Program-made: the position numbers and the translations under genes
The notes under the pieces: model-generated
Database searches by the model: none
Told to the model about the DNA's origin: nothing
What the model saw: the letters and a program-made list of their open reading frames with translations, nothing else
Origin: Chersky-840 sp963811775
GTDB lineage: Bacteria; Actinomycetota; Acidimicrobiia; Acidimicrobiales; UBA8190
Assembly (NCBI GenBank): GCA_963811775.1
Contig: CAWESO010000012.1
Span: 1 to 64,000 of the forward strand
Reading direction: 5' to 3'
DNA length: 64,000 nt
Shown here: positions 24,780 to 33,716 of the stretch, in pieces
How the letters are laid out: the number at the start of each line of letters is the position of its first letter
Position numbering within the stretch: position 1 is the first letter of the stretch

Positions 24780-26002
24780 GACGGCACAGGGTCCTCGAGC
24801 GCGGTGAAGACGGGCCGCTGCAGCAGTCCGATCGACACCATGACGGCGAAGAGGATGACCCCCGACGCCACCGTGACGGCGCGGATCCCGACCACGTGCG
24901 CGATCGCACCCTGCACGACCGCGCCGACGGGGTAGATCGCACCGAGGACCATCATGTACAAACCCAGGACCCGGCCCCGGGCCTCGGGGGGGGCGCGCCG
25001 CTGGACCACGGTGTTGAGCCCGGTGAGCACCCCGATGTAGCACCCGCCCACCACCAGGAGCGCGGCCGCCGCCCACCACAACGAAGGAGCCAGCCCGTAG
25101 CCGACGACGGCCACCGGAAAGGCGACCAGGGCCCCCACGAGGAGGCGATGCCCGAGGGCCAGCACCAGGGACGCCAGCACGAGCGATCCCGACACCGCAC
25201 CGATGCCCTGGGCGGTGAGCAGCACCGACGTGCCGCTCGCGCCGCGGTGCAGGGCGGTGATCGCCACGGCGGGGACGAGCGCGATGAACGGCGAGCCGAT
25301 GAACGCCACGATCCCGATGAGCACGATGGCGCTGCGGCACCCCGGCTCGGACGCCGCGATCCGGGCGCCCTCGGCGATGCGGTGCCGGATCGTGCCCATG
25401 CCGCCCGCGCCGGGTCCCGTGGCGGGAAGGTCGACGATGGCGAGCGCCCCCACCACCGCGCCGAACGACACCGCGTTCAGGGCGAAGACCCACGCCGGCG
25501 AGCCCGCCAGGAGCACGGCGCCGGCGAGGGCGGGCCCGATCACCCGACCCATGTTGTACTGCGCCGAGGACAGCGACACCGCACCGAGCAGGTCCTCGGT
25601 CGCCACCAGGTCGGGGATCATGGCCTGGTACGTCGGGAACCCCACCGCCGCGGAAACACCGCCGAAGAACGCCACCACGAGCAGGGCCCACGACGGCGCG
25701 TGCCCCGTGGCGGCGAGCACGGCCAGAACCGCCGCGGAGCTCGCCTCGGCCAAGGTGGTGGTGATGAGCCATCGGCGCCGGTCGAGGCGGTCGGCGAGTG
25801 CGCCTCCGAGGGGCGAGAGCACGCCGATGGGGACGAAGGCCGCCGCAGCCGCCGCGCCCGTCCACAACGGGTTGTGCGACCGGTCGGTCACCACCACGGC
25901 CAGCGCCACCGCCTGCATCCATGAACCGACGTTGGACACCAGCGCCGAGCTCCAAACCAAGGCGAAGTTCCTCGAGCGCAGTGGTCGCAGCGACGTGAGC
26001 AC
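24776..26002 (-). CDS. MFS transporter, DHA3/EntS-like
   Basis: The 408 residues have about 12 hydrophobic helices and start SLRPLRSRNFALVWSSALVSNVGSWMQ, the usual opening of MFS_3 (EntS-like) exporters. The loop 2-3 motif appears as GGALADRLDRRRW, and helix 5 has YNMGRVIGPALAGA. Members export siderophores, macrolides or other small compounds. Translationally coupled to the acyl-CoA ligase downstream; the substrate is not evident. It diverges from the sirtuin gene. Confidence 0.85.
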   Translation of the reverse strand: MLTSLRPLRSRNFALVWSSALVSNVGSWMQAVALAVVVTDRSHNPLWTGAAAAAAFVPIGVLSPLGGALADRLDRRRWLITTTLAEASSAAVLAVLAATGHAPSWALLVVAFFGGVSAAVGFPTYQAMIPDLVATEDLLGAVSLSSAQYNMGRVIGPALAGAVLLAGSPAWVFALNAVSFGAVVGALAIVDLPATGPGAGGMGTIRHRIAEGARIAASEPGCRSAIVLIGIVAFIGSPFIALVPAVAITALHRGASGTSVLLTAQGIGAVSGSLVLASLVLALGHRLLVGALVAFPVAVVGYGLAPSLWWAAAALLVVGGCYIGVLTGLNTVVQRRAPPEARGRVLGLYMMVLGAIYPVGAVVQGAIAHVVGIRAVTVASGVILFAVMVSIGLLQRPVFTALEDPVPS

Positions 26003-26095
26003 AGCCCGCCGAGGCTAGCGCCGCCCCGGTGCCGCCGATCCCGTGGCCGGCACCCGCCCGCGGCGTGACGCCGGCCATGGCGCGAAGCTTGCCCC

Positions 26096-26866
26096 GTGGA
26101 CGAAGAGCTCGACCGGGCCCGCCGGTTGCTGGCGCAGAGCGCGCGGGTCGTGGTGCTCACCGGCGCGGGGATCTCCACCGACTCGGGTATCCCCGACTTC
26201 CGCGGGCCGAACGGGGTGTGGACCAAGAACCCCGCGGCCGAGAAGATGGCGAACCTGCAGGCCTACATGGCCGACGCCGAGCTCCGGCGCCGCGCGTGGC
26301 GCAACCGGTTGGAGTCCCCGACGTGGGACGCCCGCCCCAACCCCGGGCACGACGCGCTGGTGGCCCTGGAGCGCAAGGGCGTCCTGCACACGCTCGTCAC
26401 CCAGAACATCGACGGGCTCCACCTCGCCGCGGGGAACGACCCCGAGCGCGTGGTCGAGATCCACGGCACCATGCGCGAGGTGCTGTGCATGTCCTGCGGT
26501 ACCCGCAGCCCGATGACCGACGTGCTCGAGCGGGTACGGGCCGGAGAGCCCGATCCGCCTTGCACCACGCCCCGGGGCTCGGAGCCGTGCGGTGGGATCC
26601 TCAAGTCGGCCACCATCAGCTTCGGTCAGAACCTGGTGGCCGAGGACCTCGAGCGCGCCGACCGGGCGGCGCGTGCGTGCGACCTCATGCTCGCCGTCGG
26701 CTCGACGTTGTCGGTCTACCCCGCCGCCGGCCTCGTCCCCACCGCGCACCTGTCGGGAGCGCCGGTGATCATCGTCAACGAGGAGCCCACCGAGTACGAC
26801 GCCATCGCCGAGGTGGTGCTGCGCCGTTCGATCAGCGCGACGCTGCCCGTCCTGGTCGGAGCCTGA
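26096..26866 (+). CDS. sirtuin-type NAD-dependent protein deacylase
   Basis: The 256 residues carry the Sir2 motifs in order: GAGISTDSGIPDFRG (NAD site), TQNIDGLHLAAG, catalytic His in EIHGTMREV, a zinc knuckle formed by CMSC and the later CTTPRGSEPCGG pair, AVGSTLSVYPAAGL and IIVNEEPTEYDA. It removes acyl groups from lysines with NAD as co-substrate. It starts at GTG 26096. A monocistronic unit between the MFS gene and the copper protein. Confidence 0.92.
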   Translation: MDEELDRARRLLAQSARVVVLTGAGISTDSGIPDFRGPNGVWTKNPAAEKMANLQAYMADAELRRRAWRNRLESPTWDARPNPGHDALVALERKGVLHTLVTQNIDGLHLAAGNDPERVVEIHGTMREVLCMSCGTRSPMTDVLERVRAGEPDPPCTTPRGSEPCGGILKSATISFGQNLVAEDLERADRAARACDLMLAVGSTLSVYPAAGLVPTAHLSGAPVIIVNEEPTEYDAIAEVVLRRSISATLPVLVGA

Positions 26867-26910
26867 TCCCGGCCGCAGCTGGGACGTGCTCCATCCTCAC
26901 GACAGCTGCG

Positions 26911-28080
26911 TCAGATGGACGGAGCGTTCGAGGTGGACACGTAGTTCACCAGGCCGAGGCACATCTCGTCCGACGAACCGTCGCCCCACACCACGTAGCG
27001 GGGTGGGAGCTTGCGCAACTGCGGGAGCTGTTGCCGCAGCGTCGGGTTGTAGGTGCAGGTGACCTGGATGGTGTCCCCGGCCTTGGTGGTGATCGGCGTG
27101 ATGTCGTAGGAGCGCTGGTAGTCGAAGTTGTAATTGGTGACATTCAGCAGCGTCTTGGCGTTGGGCGTGCCGGCATCGAGCACGAATTTCATGCCCTGTC
27201 CGAGAAGGTGCATGTGCGCCGTCAGCCGGACGATCGTCCCCGTGGGGGCCGGCCACGTACACGACGCGGTGGGGCCCCCGGTCGGGTCGGCGGCGCTCCC
27301 GGTGCAGTACTGCTGCAGGAAGTCGTCGAATTGCACCGCAGCCTGGCCGAAGCGCTGACCCACGTCGGCGAGCGACGCGGCACGGTCGCATAACGGGCCG
27401 GTGATTCCCGTCGGGCACGGGATGTCGGGCGGAGCCGGCAGCAGGTCCAGGCGCAGCGGGGTCAGATTCTCAGAGGCGGGCACCGTGTGCAGGGTCAGGC
27501 TGGGACGTTCCGGATTGTCCCCCTCGAGCAGGTTGTAGTGGACCTGCATGATGACGAGGCTGCCGGCCGGGAACGGGACCCCGGTCCCCTTGGGGGCGAC
27601 GTCCACGCCGTGTCCCGGCGCCCACGCCGTGAGCCACGGGGTGTTCGACACCTGGGCGAAGTTCGTCCCCGGAAGGGGGGACTCGCCGAAGCAGGTCCAG
27701 CCCTTGTTGTTGGCGTCGTCCGCCTCCGCCGTCTTGGCCAGGCTGGGTGGCACCAGGAACAAGATGGCGTGATGGACTTCGAAGCTGTTGCCGTCATTGG
27801 GGTGGAAATCGCTGTAGACGATCATCGAGTCGCTGGTCACGTGGGGGTTGACGAGCGTGCAGTGGTAGTCGTCGGTGCCCCCCGCCGGAGCCTGCGGCGT
27901 GTAGGAGACCGGCGACTGGAGCGTGAGCGACTTCACCGGAGAGCTCGACGAGCTGGCCGTGGTGGCGGCCTTGGCAGCCGGGGTCGGGCTCGAGCTGCAC
28001 GCTGCCAATCCCAAGGCAATCGTTGCGGAGACAAAGAGTACGCGGGCGGCATTGGGGATGGCGATCCGTCGACTTTTCAC
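26911..28080 (-). CDS. lipoprotein with copper type II monooxygenase fold
   Basis: The 389-residue protein has a signal peptide ending in the lipobox LGLAACSSS, then a Ser/Thr/Ala linker and a domain resembling peptidylglycine alpha-hydroxylating and dopamine-beta monooxygenases. Candidate copper ligands are present in the right order: the His pair in FEVHHAILF, His in MQVHYNLL, HMH in LTAHMHLLG, and Met in SDEMCLGLV. These would form the two mononuclear copper sites. Several cysteines suggest disulfides in this exported form. I start at GTG 28080 (VKSRR); a TACCGT box lies seven bases upstream. It diverges from a SCO copper chaperone, a meaningful pairing. Substrate unknown. Confidence 0.8.
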   Translation of the reverse strand: MKSRRIAIPNAARVLFVSATIALGLAACSSSPTPAAKAATTASSSSSPVKSLTLQSPVSYTPQAPAGGTDDYHCTLVNPHVTSDSMIVYSDFHPNDGNSFEVHHAILFLVPPSLAKTAEADDANNKGWTCFGESPLPGTNFAQVSNTPWLTAWAPGHGVDVAPKGTGVPFPAGSLVIMQVHYNLLEGDNPERPSLTLHTVPASENLTPLRLDLLPAPPDIPCPTGITGPLCDRAASLADVGQRFGQAAVQFDDFLQQYCTGSAADPTGGPTASCTWPAPTGTIVRLTAHMHLLGQGMKFVLDAGTPNAKTLLNVTNYNFDYQRSYDITPITTKAGDTIQVTCTYNPTLRQQLPQLRKLPPRYVVWGDGSSDEMCLGLVNYVSTSNAPSI

Positions 28081-28166
28081 AACGCAAACGGTAGCCCACG
28101 GGTGCCCCGGAACGCTGGCCGGCCCTGACTGGCGAGCGGGCAACGACGTCGTGAGACTCCGGGGTC

Positions 28167-28952
28167 GTGAAACGGGAGGGGCGCGGCCGAAGCCGGCGGT
28201 GGCTCGGCGCGCGCCCAGCCGTCATGGGCGGAGTCCTGGCCGTGCTCGTCTCGGCGTGCGCCTCGAGTCCCCCCGGACCTCCCCCTGCCAACCTGGGCGT
28301 GGTCGAGAACCGCGCCCTCCCCGCCGCCATCGCCCAGCTGGCCTTCACCGACCAACGCGGCCGATCGGTCGAATTGGCGTCGATGCGGGGCAAGACGGTG
28401 CTGATCGTGCCGTTCCTGACGTTGTGCACCGACATCTGCCCCCTCGACACCGGCAACCTGCTCCAGGTCGAGCGCTCGCTGGTGGCCGACGCCAGCGCGT
28501 CGAAGGTGGCCCTGGTCGAGCTGAGCGTGGACCCGGGCCGTGACACCCCGGCGCGCCTGGCCGCCTACGCGCATCTGACCGGGGCCACCTGGGAGATGCT
28601 GACCGAGACTCCGGCCCAGGCCGCGCTGGTGGAGCACTTCTTCGGGTGGGTGGTCGAGCGCGTCCCCGAGGACTCCCCGCCCGCCATCGACTGGTGGACG
28701 GGGAAGCCGCTCACCTACGACATCAACCACTCCGACGGCTTCGTCGTCATCGACGCCGCCGGCGCCGAGCGGTTCTCGACCGGCGCGGCACCGGACTTCC
28801 ACGGGACGTTGAACCCCACACTGCACAAATTCCTGACGGCCGAGGGCCGTGGCCATCTGGCCCACCCCGAGACGCCGGGCTGGAACCCCACGGCCGCACT
28901 CGACACGTTGGGCTGGCTGCTGCACCGGCCGCTCGCGCTCGCCGGCAGCTGA
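28167..28952 (+). CDS. SCO1/SenC-family copper chaperone lipoprotein
   Basis: The 261-residue protein has an N-terminal basic segment, a hydrophobic signal and the lipobox LVSACASS, then a thioredoxin-like domain with the copper motif CTDIC (CxxxC) after LIVPFLTL and the distal His in NHSDGFVVID. SCO proteins hand copper to cytochrome oxidase or to other periplasmic cuproenzymes. The linker WWTGKPLTYDI before the distal His is longer than in standard SCO. The divergent neighbour is a predicted two-copper monooxygenase, so it may mature that enzyme. Confidence 0.88.
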   Translation: MKREGRGRSRRWLGARPAVMGGVLAVLVSACASSPPGPPPANLGVVENRALPAAIAQLAFTDQRGRSVELASMRGKTVLIVPFLTLCTDICPLDTGNLLQVERSLVADASASKVALVELSVDPGRDTPARLAAYAHLTGATWEMLTETPAQAALVEHFFGWVVERVPEDSPPAIDWWTGKPLTYDINHSDGFVVIDAAGAERFSTGAAPDFHGTLNPTLHKFLTAEGRGHLAHPETPGWNPTAALDTLGWLLHRPLALAGS

Positions 28953-29053
28953 TCGGGTCCCGTCCTTCGACCCGGCCCGCGGACCCCACGGGCGACGAGA
29001 TCGGCGAGGTCGGCGAGCGCACGAACGACCGGGCCTCGCCGACGCCCGGGAAT

Positions 29054-29197
29054 TCAGTCGGAGGTGGGGGGCTCCGACGACTGCTGCCGGGCTCGTTTGC
29101 GGCGGGGCTTCAACGCGAACCACCAGATGCTGGCGATGGTGCCGGCGAGGCCCATGGCCGCCACCACCGGCTTCACGAATTTCCGGCCGCTGCTCAC
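29054..29197 (-). CDS. 47-residue single-span membrane protein
   Basis: From a GTG at 29197 the frame reads VSSGRKFVKPVVAAMGLAG, continues with the membrane helix ending IASIWWFAL, and closes with a basic KPRRKRARQQ tail and PPTSD before TGA. A TAACGT box lies exactly six bases before the start, as in leaderless genes of this window. Membrane helix plus polybasic tail suggests a small inner-membrane protein. No known family. It lies between the SCO gene and an aldehyde dehydrogenase. Confidence 0.6.
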   Translation of the reverse strand: MSSGRKFVKPVVAAMGLAGTIASIWWFALKPRRKRARQQSSEPPTSD

Positions 29198-29258
29198 GGG
29201 CGCACGTTACCGGGCCGGCGATGCGAGGCGCGCCTCGGCCGTCGCCGTCCCCCGGCGC

Positions 29259-30653
29259 TCAGCCCTGGGTGGACAAAAAGACGTTCTTGACGTCGGAGAA
29301 CGACGCCAGCGCCTCCATGCCGAGCTCGCGGCCGAATCCCGACTGCTTCATCCCGCCGAAGGGGGCGTTCACGCGTACCGACGTGTTGGAGTTCACCGAC
29401 AGCACCCCCGCCTGTACGGCCTTCGCCATGCGCAGCGCCCGGCTCGAGTCACGGGTCCAGATCGAGCCCGACAGCCCGTAGGGCGTGTCGTTGGCGAGCG
29501 CCACGGCGTGCGCCTCGTCGTCGAAGGGCGTCACCGCCACCACCGGACCGAAGATCTCCTCGCGCCACACCCGCTGTCGGGGGTCGACCGGCGCGAGCAC
29601 CGTGGCCGGGAACCACCAACCGGGCCCGGGAGGCACGGTGCTGCGACCGGCCACGGACAAGGCGCTGTCGGCGGGGATGAAGTCGGTCACCCGGGCGCGG
29701 TGCTCCGCCGAGACGAGAGGGCCCATCTGGGTGCCGGGGTCCTCGGGGTCGCCGACGGCGATCGATGCGGTGGCGTCGACGAGGAGCTCGACGAAGAGGT
29801 CGAAGACGGAGCGCTCGACGAGGATCCGGCTGCGCGCACAACAGTCCTGCCCGGCGTTGCCGAACACCGCCAGCGGCGCGCTGGCGGCGGCGCGCTCGAG
29901 ATCGGCGTCGGCGAAGACCACGTTGGCGGACTTCCCGCCCAGCTCCAACGTCACGCGCTTGATCGTCCCGGCGGCGCGCGCCATCACGTCGCGACCGGCC
30001 TCGGTCGATCCCGTGAACGCGACCTTGGCCACGTCAGGGTGCTCCACCAGGGCCGAGCCCACCGTGGTGCCGCGTCCCACCACCACCTGCAGCACGTCCT
30101 CGGGGATGCCGGCGTCGAGGGCCAGCTCGGCCAGGCGCAAGGCCGTGAGGGGCGTGAGCTCGGCCGGCTTGACCACGACGGTGTTCCCACAGGCCAGGGC
30201 CGGTGCGATCTTCCACGAGGTGATGGCGAGCGGGAAGTTCCACGGCACGATGGCGGCCACCACGCCCAGTGCCTCGGGCCACGTGAGGTCCACGCCGCCC
30301 GCCACCGGGATGGTGGCACCGCGGTGCTTCTCGACCGCTCCGGAGTAGAAGTGCAAGACCTCGGCGACCATGGACACCTCGCCGCGACTGTCGGAGATCG
30401 GCTTGCCCACGTTGCGCGTCTCGAGCAGGGCGAGCTCGTCGGCATGGGACTCCACCTGATCGGCGAAGCGCCGCAACAGGCGCGTCCGGTCGCCGGGCGC
30501 GACGTCGCGCCACGCCGGGAAGGCGCGTCGGGCGCGCGCCACCGCCGCGCCGGCTTCCTCGGCCCCCTGGCGCTGCACTTCGGCCACGGTGAGCTCGGTG
30601 GCCGGGTTCACGACGCGGACCGTGCCCACCGCCGGGGCCGGGGTAGGGCTCAC
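29259..30653 (-). CDS. aldehyde dehydrogenase, PuuC/aminoaldehyde type
   Basis: The 464 residues form a complete ALDH: VNPATELTVAEV, NVGKPISDSRGE, IVPWNFPLAITSWKIAPALACGNTV (cofactor site), FTGSTEAGRDVM, LELGGKSANVVF and the active site GNAGQDCCARSRILV, with EEIFGPVVAVTPF and PFGGMKQSGFGRELG. The sequence style is that of gamma-glutamyl-aminobutyraldehyde or betaine-aldehyde dehydrogenases. It overlaps the PuuD-like gene by GTGA, and a glutamine synthetase-like gene lies nearby, which supports a gamma-glutamylated amine pathway. The exact aldehyde is inferred. Confidence 0.87.
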   Translation of the reverse strand: MSPTPAPAVGTVRVVNPATELTVAEVQRQGAEEAGAAVARARRAFPAWRDVAPGDRTRLLRRFADQVESHADELALLETRNVGKPISDSRGEVSMVAEVLHFYSGAVEKHRGATIPVAGGVDLTWPEALGVVAAIVPWNFPLAITSWKIAPALACGNTVVVKPAELTPLTALRLAELALDAGIPEDVLQVVVGRGTTVGSALVEHPDVAKVAFTGSTEAGRDVMARAAGTIKRVTLELGGKSANVVFADADLERAAASAPLAVFGNAGQDCCARSRILVERSVFDLFVELLVDATASIAVGDPEDPGTQMGPLVSAEHRARVTDFIPADSALSVAGRSTVPPGPGWWFPATVLAPVDPRQRVWREEIFGPVVAVTPFDDEAHAVALANDTPYGLSGSIWTRDSSRALRMAKAVQAGVLSVNSNTSVRVNAPFGGMKQSGFGRELGMEALASFSDVKNVFLSTQG

Positions 30654-31369
30654 CACACGGCGTCCAACAGCGCCTGGAACGGGCGACGGTCGGCGTCTTC
30701 CTCGGGATGCCACTGCACGCCCACGACGAAGCGCGCCTCGGGGAGCTCCACCGCTTCGGGCAACCCGTCCGCAGCGCGAGCCGTCACCACGAGCCCGCCA
30801 CCCAGGCGGTCCACGGCCTGATGGTGAGAGCATCGCACCGACGCGGTCTCCCCCAGGAATTTCGCCACGGCAGAGCCCGCCTCGGTCGCGACCACGACGT
30901 CGGAGAAGCATCCCCGGGCCGGCTGGTGCCGGTCGTCGCCCACCACGTCGGGCACGTGCTGGATGAGCGTGCCGCCCAGGTGGACGTTGAGCAACTGCAT
31001 CCCCCGGCAGATGGCGAGAACGGGAAGGTCGACGTCGAGGGCGGCGCGCAGCAGGGCCAGCTCGCTCGCGTCGCGCCCGGGGTCGACGCCGGCGGTGGCC
31101 GGGTTCGGCGCCTGCCCGTAGCGGGCCGGGTCGACGTCCCCCCCGCCCACGAGCACCAAGGCATCGAGCCCCGCCACGACGCTCGACGCCACCACGTCCA
31201 CGTCCACGGTGCCGTCGGACGGGGAGAGCAGGACCGGGCACCCCCCCGCCGCGGCCACGGTGTCGACGTAGGACGCCGGGAGGACGGCTGCCACCCTGTC
31301 CCACGGGCCCCACGAGGCCTGCTGGTGGTAGGTGGTGACCCCCACCACGGGTGCGGCTCGCGTGGCCAT
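30650..31369 (-). CDS. gamma-glutamyl-GABA hydrolase-like class I amidotransferase
   Basis: The 239 residues match the peptidase C26/PuuD family: VGVTTYHQQ near the start, VGGGDVDPARYGQ, the nucleophile Cys in LAICRGMQLLNV, GGTLIQH and the His-Glu pair in VGVQWHPEED. PuuD frees GABA from gamma-glutamyl-GABA in the glutamylated putrescine route. I start at the Met before ATRAAPVVG, six bases after a GATACT box. It is coupled by overlap to the aldehyde dehydrogenase and diverges from the SDR and glutamine synthetase-like genes. Confidence 0.87.
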   Translation of the reverse strand: MATRAAPVVGVTTYHQQASWGPWDRVAAVLPASYVDTVAAAGGCPVLLSPSDGTVDVDVVASSVVAGLDALVLVGGGDVDPARYGQAPNPATAGVDPGRDASELALLRAALDVDLPVLAICRGMQLLNVHLGGTLIQHVPDVVGDDRHQPARGCFSDVVVATEAGSAVAKFLGETASVRCSHHQAVDRLGGGLVVTARAADGLPEAVELPEARFVVGVQWHPEEDADRRPFQALLDAVW

Positions 31370-31375
31370 GAGACC

Positions 31376-31381
31376 AGTATC
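31376..31381 (-). promoter_or_regulatory. leaderless-type -10 box of the PuuD-like gene
   Basis: GATACT lies six bases before the ATG on the minus strand, so the transcript would begin at or next to the start codon. It pairs with a similar box for the divergent SDR gene. Confidence 0.45.
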
Positions 31382-31464
31382 ACACCCGCCGCCCGCGCTC
31401 CCCGTCCGCAACGGCGACGGCGCCGACCACCGACGAGAGCCCGCAGCGCTCGGTTCCGTGCCGG

Positions 31465-31470
31465 TATCGT
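31465..31470 (+). promoter_or_regulatory. leaderless-type -10 box of the SDR gene
   Basis: TATCGT lies six bases before the GTG start and fits the TANNNT consensus of actinobacterial -10 boxes. No ribosome site is present, so translation would begin on a leaderless transcript. Confidence 0.5.
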
Positions 31471-31476
31471 CGTGCC

Positions 31477-32256
31477 GTGACGGCGCGACTGGCGGGAAAG
31501 GTGGCGGTGATCACCGGAGCCGGCAGCGGCATCGGCCGGGTGGCCGCCCTGTTGTTTGCCTCCGAGGGCGCGGCGGTGGTCGTCGCCGACATCGTGGCCC
31601 ACGTGGCGCGCGACACGGTGGCACACATCGTCGACGCCGGCGGACGGGCGGTGGCCGTGGCCGCCGATGTCTCTGACGAAGCGCAGGTGGCCGACGTGGT
31701 CGGCGCCGCCACGCAGCAGCTCGGCGGACTGCACGTCCTGTTCAACAACGCCGGGATCTTCCCCGCCGACGACGGCGGGGTCCTCGACACCCCCTCCGCC
31801 ACCTGGGACCGGGTCATGAGCGTGAACCTGAAAGGCGTGTGGCTGGGTTGCCGGGGTGCGATTCCCGCCATGATCGAGTCCGGCGGCGGTTCGATCGTCA
31901 ACGTGGCGTCGTTCGTGGCGCTCATGGGCGCGGCCACGGCCCAGGTGGCGTACACGGCGTCGAAGGGCGGCGTCCTGGCCTTCACGCGCGAGCTGGCGGT
32001 GGAGTATGCCCGCCAGGGGATACGGGCCAACTCGCTGTGCCCGGGCCCCATCGAGACGCCTCTGCTGGCCGAGCTGCTCTCGGACCCCGAGCGCCGCAAT
32101 CGTCGCCTGGTGCACATCCCCATGGGCCGGCTCGGGCGCCCCGAGGAGATCGCCCGGGCCGCGCTCTTCCTCGCATCCGACGAATCGTCGTTCATGACGG
32201 GCTCCGCGCTCGTCGTCGACGGCGGGATCACCGCCGCCTACGTGACCCCCGAGTAG
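31477..32256 (+). CDS. short-chain dehydrogenase/reductase
   Basis: A classical SDR of 259 residues: the NAD(P) motif GAGSGIG, acidic residue after the second strand (VVVADIV) suggesting NAD preference, DVSD, NNAG, and the catalytic Ser-Tyr-Lys in NVASFVALMG and AYTASKGGV. The C-terminal FMTGSALVVDGGITAAYV is typical. The substrate is not visible. It precedes the glutamine synthetase-like gene by 60 bases on the same strand. Confidence 0.9.
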   Translation: MTARLAGKVAVITGAGSGIGRVAALLFASEGAAVVVADIVAHVARDTVAHIVDAGGRAVAVAADVSDEAQVADVVGAATQQLGGLHVLFNNAGIFPADDGGVLDTPSATWDRVMSVNLKGVWLGCRGAIPAMIESGGGSIVNVASFVALMGAATAQVAYTASKGGVLAFTRELAVEYARQGIRANSLCPGPIETPLLAELLSDPERRNRRLVHIPMGRLGRPEEIARAALFLASDESSFMTGSALVVDGGITAAYVTPE

Positions 32257-32315
32257 GACGCGCCGAGCAGTCCGGCATGCTGGACGCGGGCCCCGCCCCG
32301 TGCCATGGTGCGACC

Positions 32316-33674
32316 ATGCTGGAGCTGGCGGAACTCAAGAAGCGCATCACCGACGGCTCCATCGACACCGTGGTGGTGGCGTTCCCCGACATGCAGGGTC
32401 GCCCCGTCGGCAAGCGCGTCACGGGGCGGTTCTTTCTCGACCACGTGCTCGAGCACGGGATCGAGGCCTGTGACTACCTTCTCGCCGTCGACGTCGACAT
32501 GGAGCCGCTCCCCGGGTACCGCTTCACCAACTGGGACACCGGCTACGGCGACGTCGTCGCCTTGCCCGACCGCTCCACCCTTCGCCTCCTACCCTGGCTC
32601 GAGGGCTCGGCCATGGTGGTGTGCGACGTCGTCGACAGCGCCGGGGCGCCCGTGGAGGTCTCCCCCCGGCGCGTCCTGCGCCGGCAGGTGGAACGAGCCC
32701 AGGAGTTGGGCCTCGACGTCCGCTGTGCCACCGAGCTCGAGTTCTACCTGTTCCAAGAGACCTTCGAAGAGGCCGCCGCGCAACGGTGGCGGGACCTGCA
32801 CCCCCATGTGTCGAGCATCGAGGACTACCAGCTGCTGCAGACGTCACGCGAGGAGTACGTGCTGCGGCGCATACGCAACGAGATGGTGGCGGCCGACATC
32901 CCGGTCGAGTTCTCCAAGGGCGAGGCCGGACGCGGCCAGCACGAGGTCAACGTGACCTACGGGCGCGCCCTCGAGGTCGCCGATCGGCACCTCGTCTTCA
33001 AGAACGGGGTCAAGGAGATCGCCGACCAGTGCGGCCGCTCGGCCTCGTTCATGGCCAAGTGGTCCATGGGCGAGGCGGGCTCGTCGTGCCACATCCACGC
33101 CAGCCTGTGGGACGCACGGTCGGGTGCTCCTCGCATGGCGGGCGACGGCGACGCATCGCAGCTCTCCCCCGAGGGTCGCCAGTTCGTGGCCGGACTGCTC
33201 CTCGGCGCCCGCCAGCTCACCTGGCTCTGGGCGCCCTACGTCAACTCGTACAAGCGGTACGTCCCCGGGTCGTGGGCACCCACGGCCGCGGTGTGGGGCG
33301 TCGACAACCGGACGTGCGGGTTCCGCCTCGTCGGCCACGGCGAGGGCCGTCGTGTCGAGTGCCGCATCCCCGGCGCCGACGTCAACCCGTACCTGGCCCT
33401 CGCCGCGATCATCGCCGCCGGCCTGTTCGGGGTGGAGCACAGCCTCGAGCTGCCCCCGCCCTTCGAGGGCAACGCCTACGAGGCCACCGACGTGCCGCGG
33501 GTGCCGACGACCCTGGTGGAGGCCATCGGCGAGCTCGAGTCGTCGCAGGTCGCGGCGCACGCCTTCGGCGAGGACGTCCACCACCATCTGCTCAACACGG
33601 CGCGCCAGGAATGGGCGCGCGCCAACCGCACCGTCACCGACTGGGAGCTGGCCAGGAACTTCGAACGCATCTGA
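32316..33674 (+). CDS. glutamine synthetase family protein (gamma-glutamyl-amine ligase-like)
   Basis: The 452 residues show the GS beta-grasp N-terminus with FPDMQGRPVGKRVTG and the catalytic domain: ATELEFYLF (metal ligand Glu), EAGRGQHEVNVTYG, FMAKWSMGEAGSSCHIHASL (ATP/metal site), NSYKRYVPGSWAPTAAVWG and VECRIPGADVNPYLALAA. True ammonia-assimilating GS have NRSA(L/A)xRIP; here NRTCGFRLVGH differs, as in GlnA3/PuuA-like ligases that glutamylate polyamines or other amines. Neighbours (PuuD- and PuuC-like enzymes) support that role. Substrate unproven. Confidence 0.88.
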   Translation: MLELAELKKRITDGSIDTVVVAFPDMQGRPVGKRVTGRFFLDHVLEHGIEACDYLLAVDVDMEPLPGYRFTNWDTGYGDVVALPDRSTLRLLPWLEGSAMVVCDVVDSAGAPVEVSPRRVLRRQVERAQELGLDVRCATELEFYLFQETFEEAAAQRWRDLHPHVSSIEDYQLLQTSREEYVLRRIRNEMVAADIPVEFSKGEAGRGQHEVNVTYGRALEVADRHLVFKNGVKEIADQCGRSASFMAKWSMGEAGSSCHIHASLWDARSGAPRMAGDGDASQLSPEGRQFVAGLLLGARQLTWLWAPYVNSYKRYVPGSWAPTAAVWGVDNRTCGFRLVGHGEGRRVECRIPGADVNPYLALAAIIAAGLFGVEHSLELPPPFEGNAYEATDVPRVPTTLVEAIGELESSQVAAHAFGEDVHHHLLNTARQEWARANRTVTDWELARNFERI

Positions 33675-33716
33675 TCTGAGCTCCCGGGCCCTCGGCGCCC
33701 GCCGACACGGAGCCAG

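Noticed and set aside
26869..26912. CGCAGCTG ... CAGCTGCG inverted repeat as a terminator after the sirtuin gene
   Set aside because: The arms are separated by over 20 bases and there is no T-tract, so the structure would be weak.
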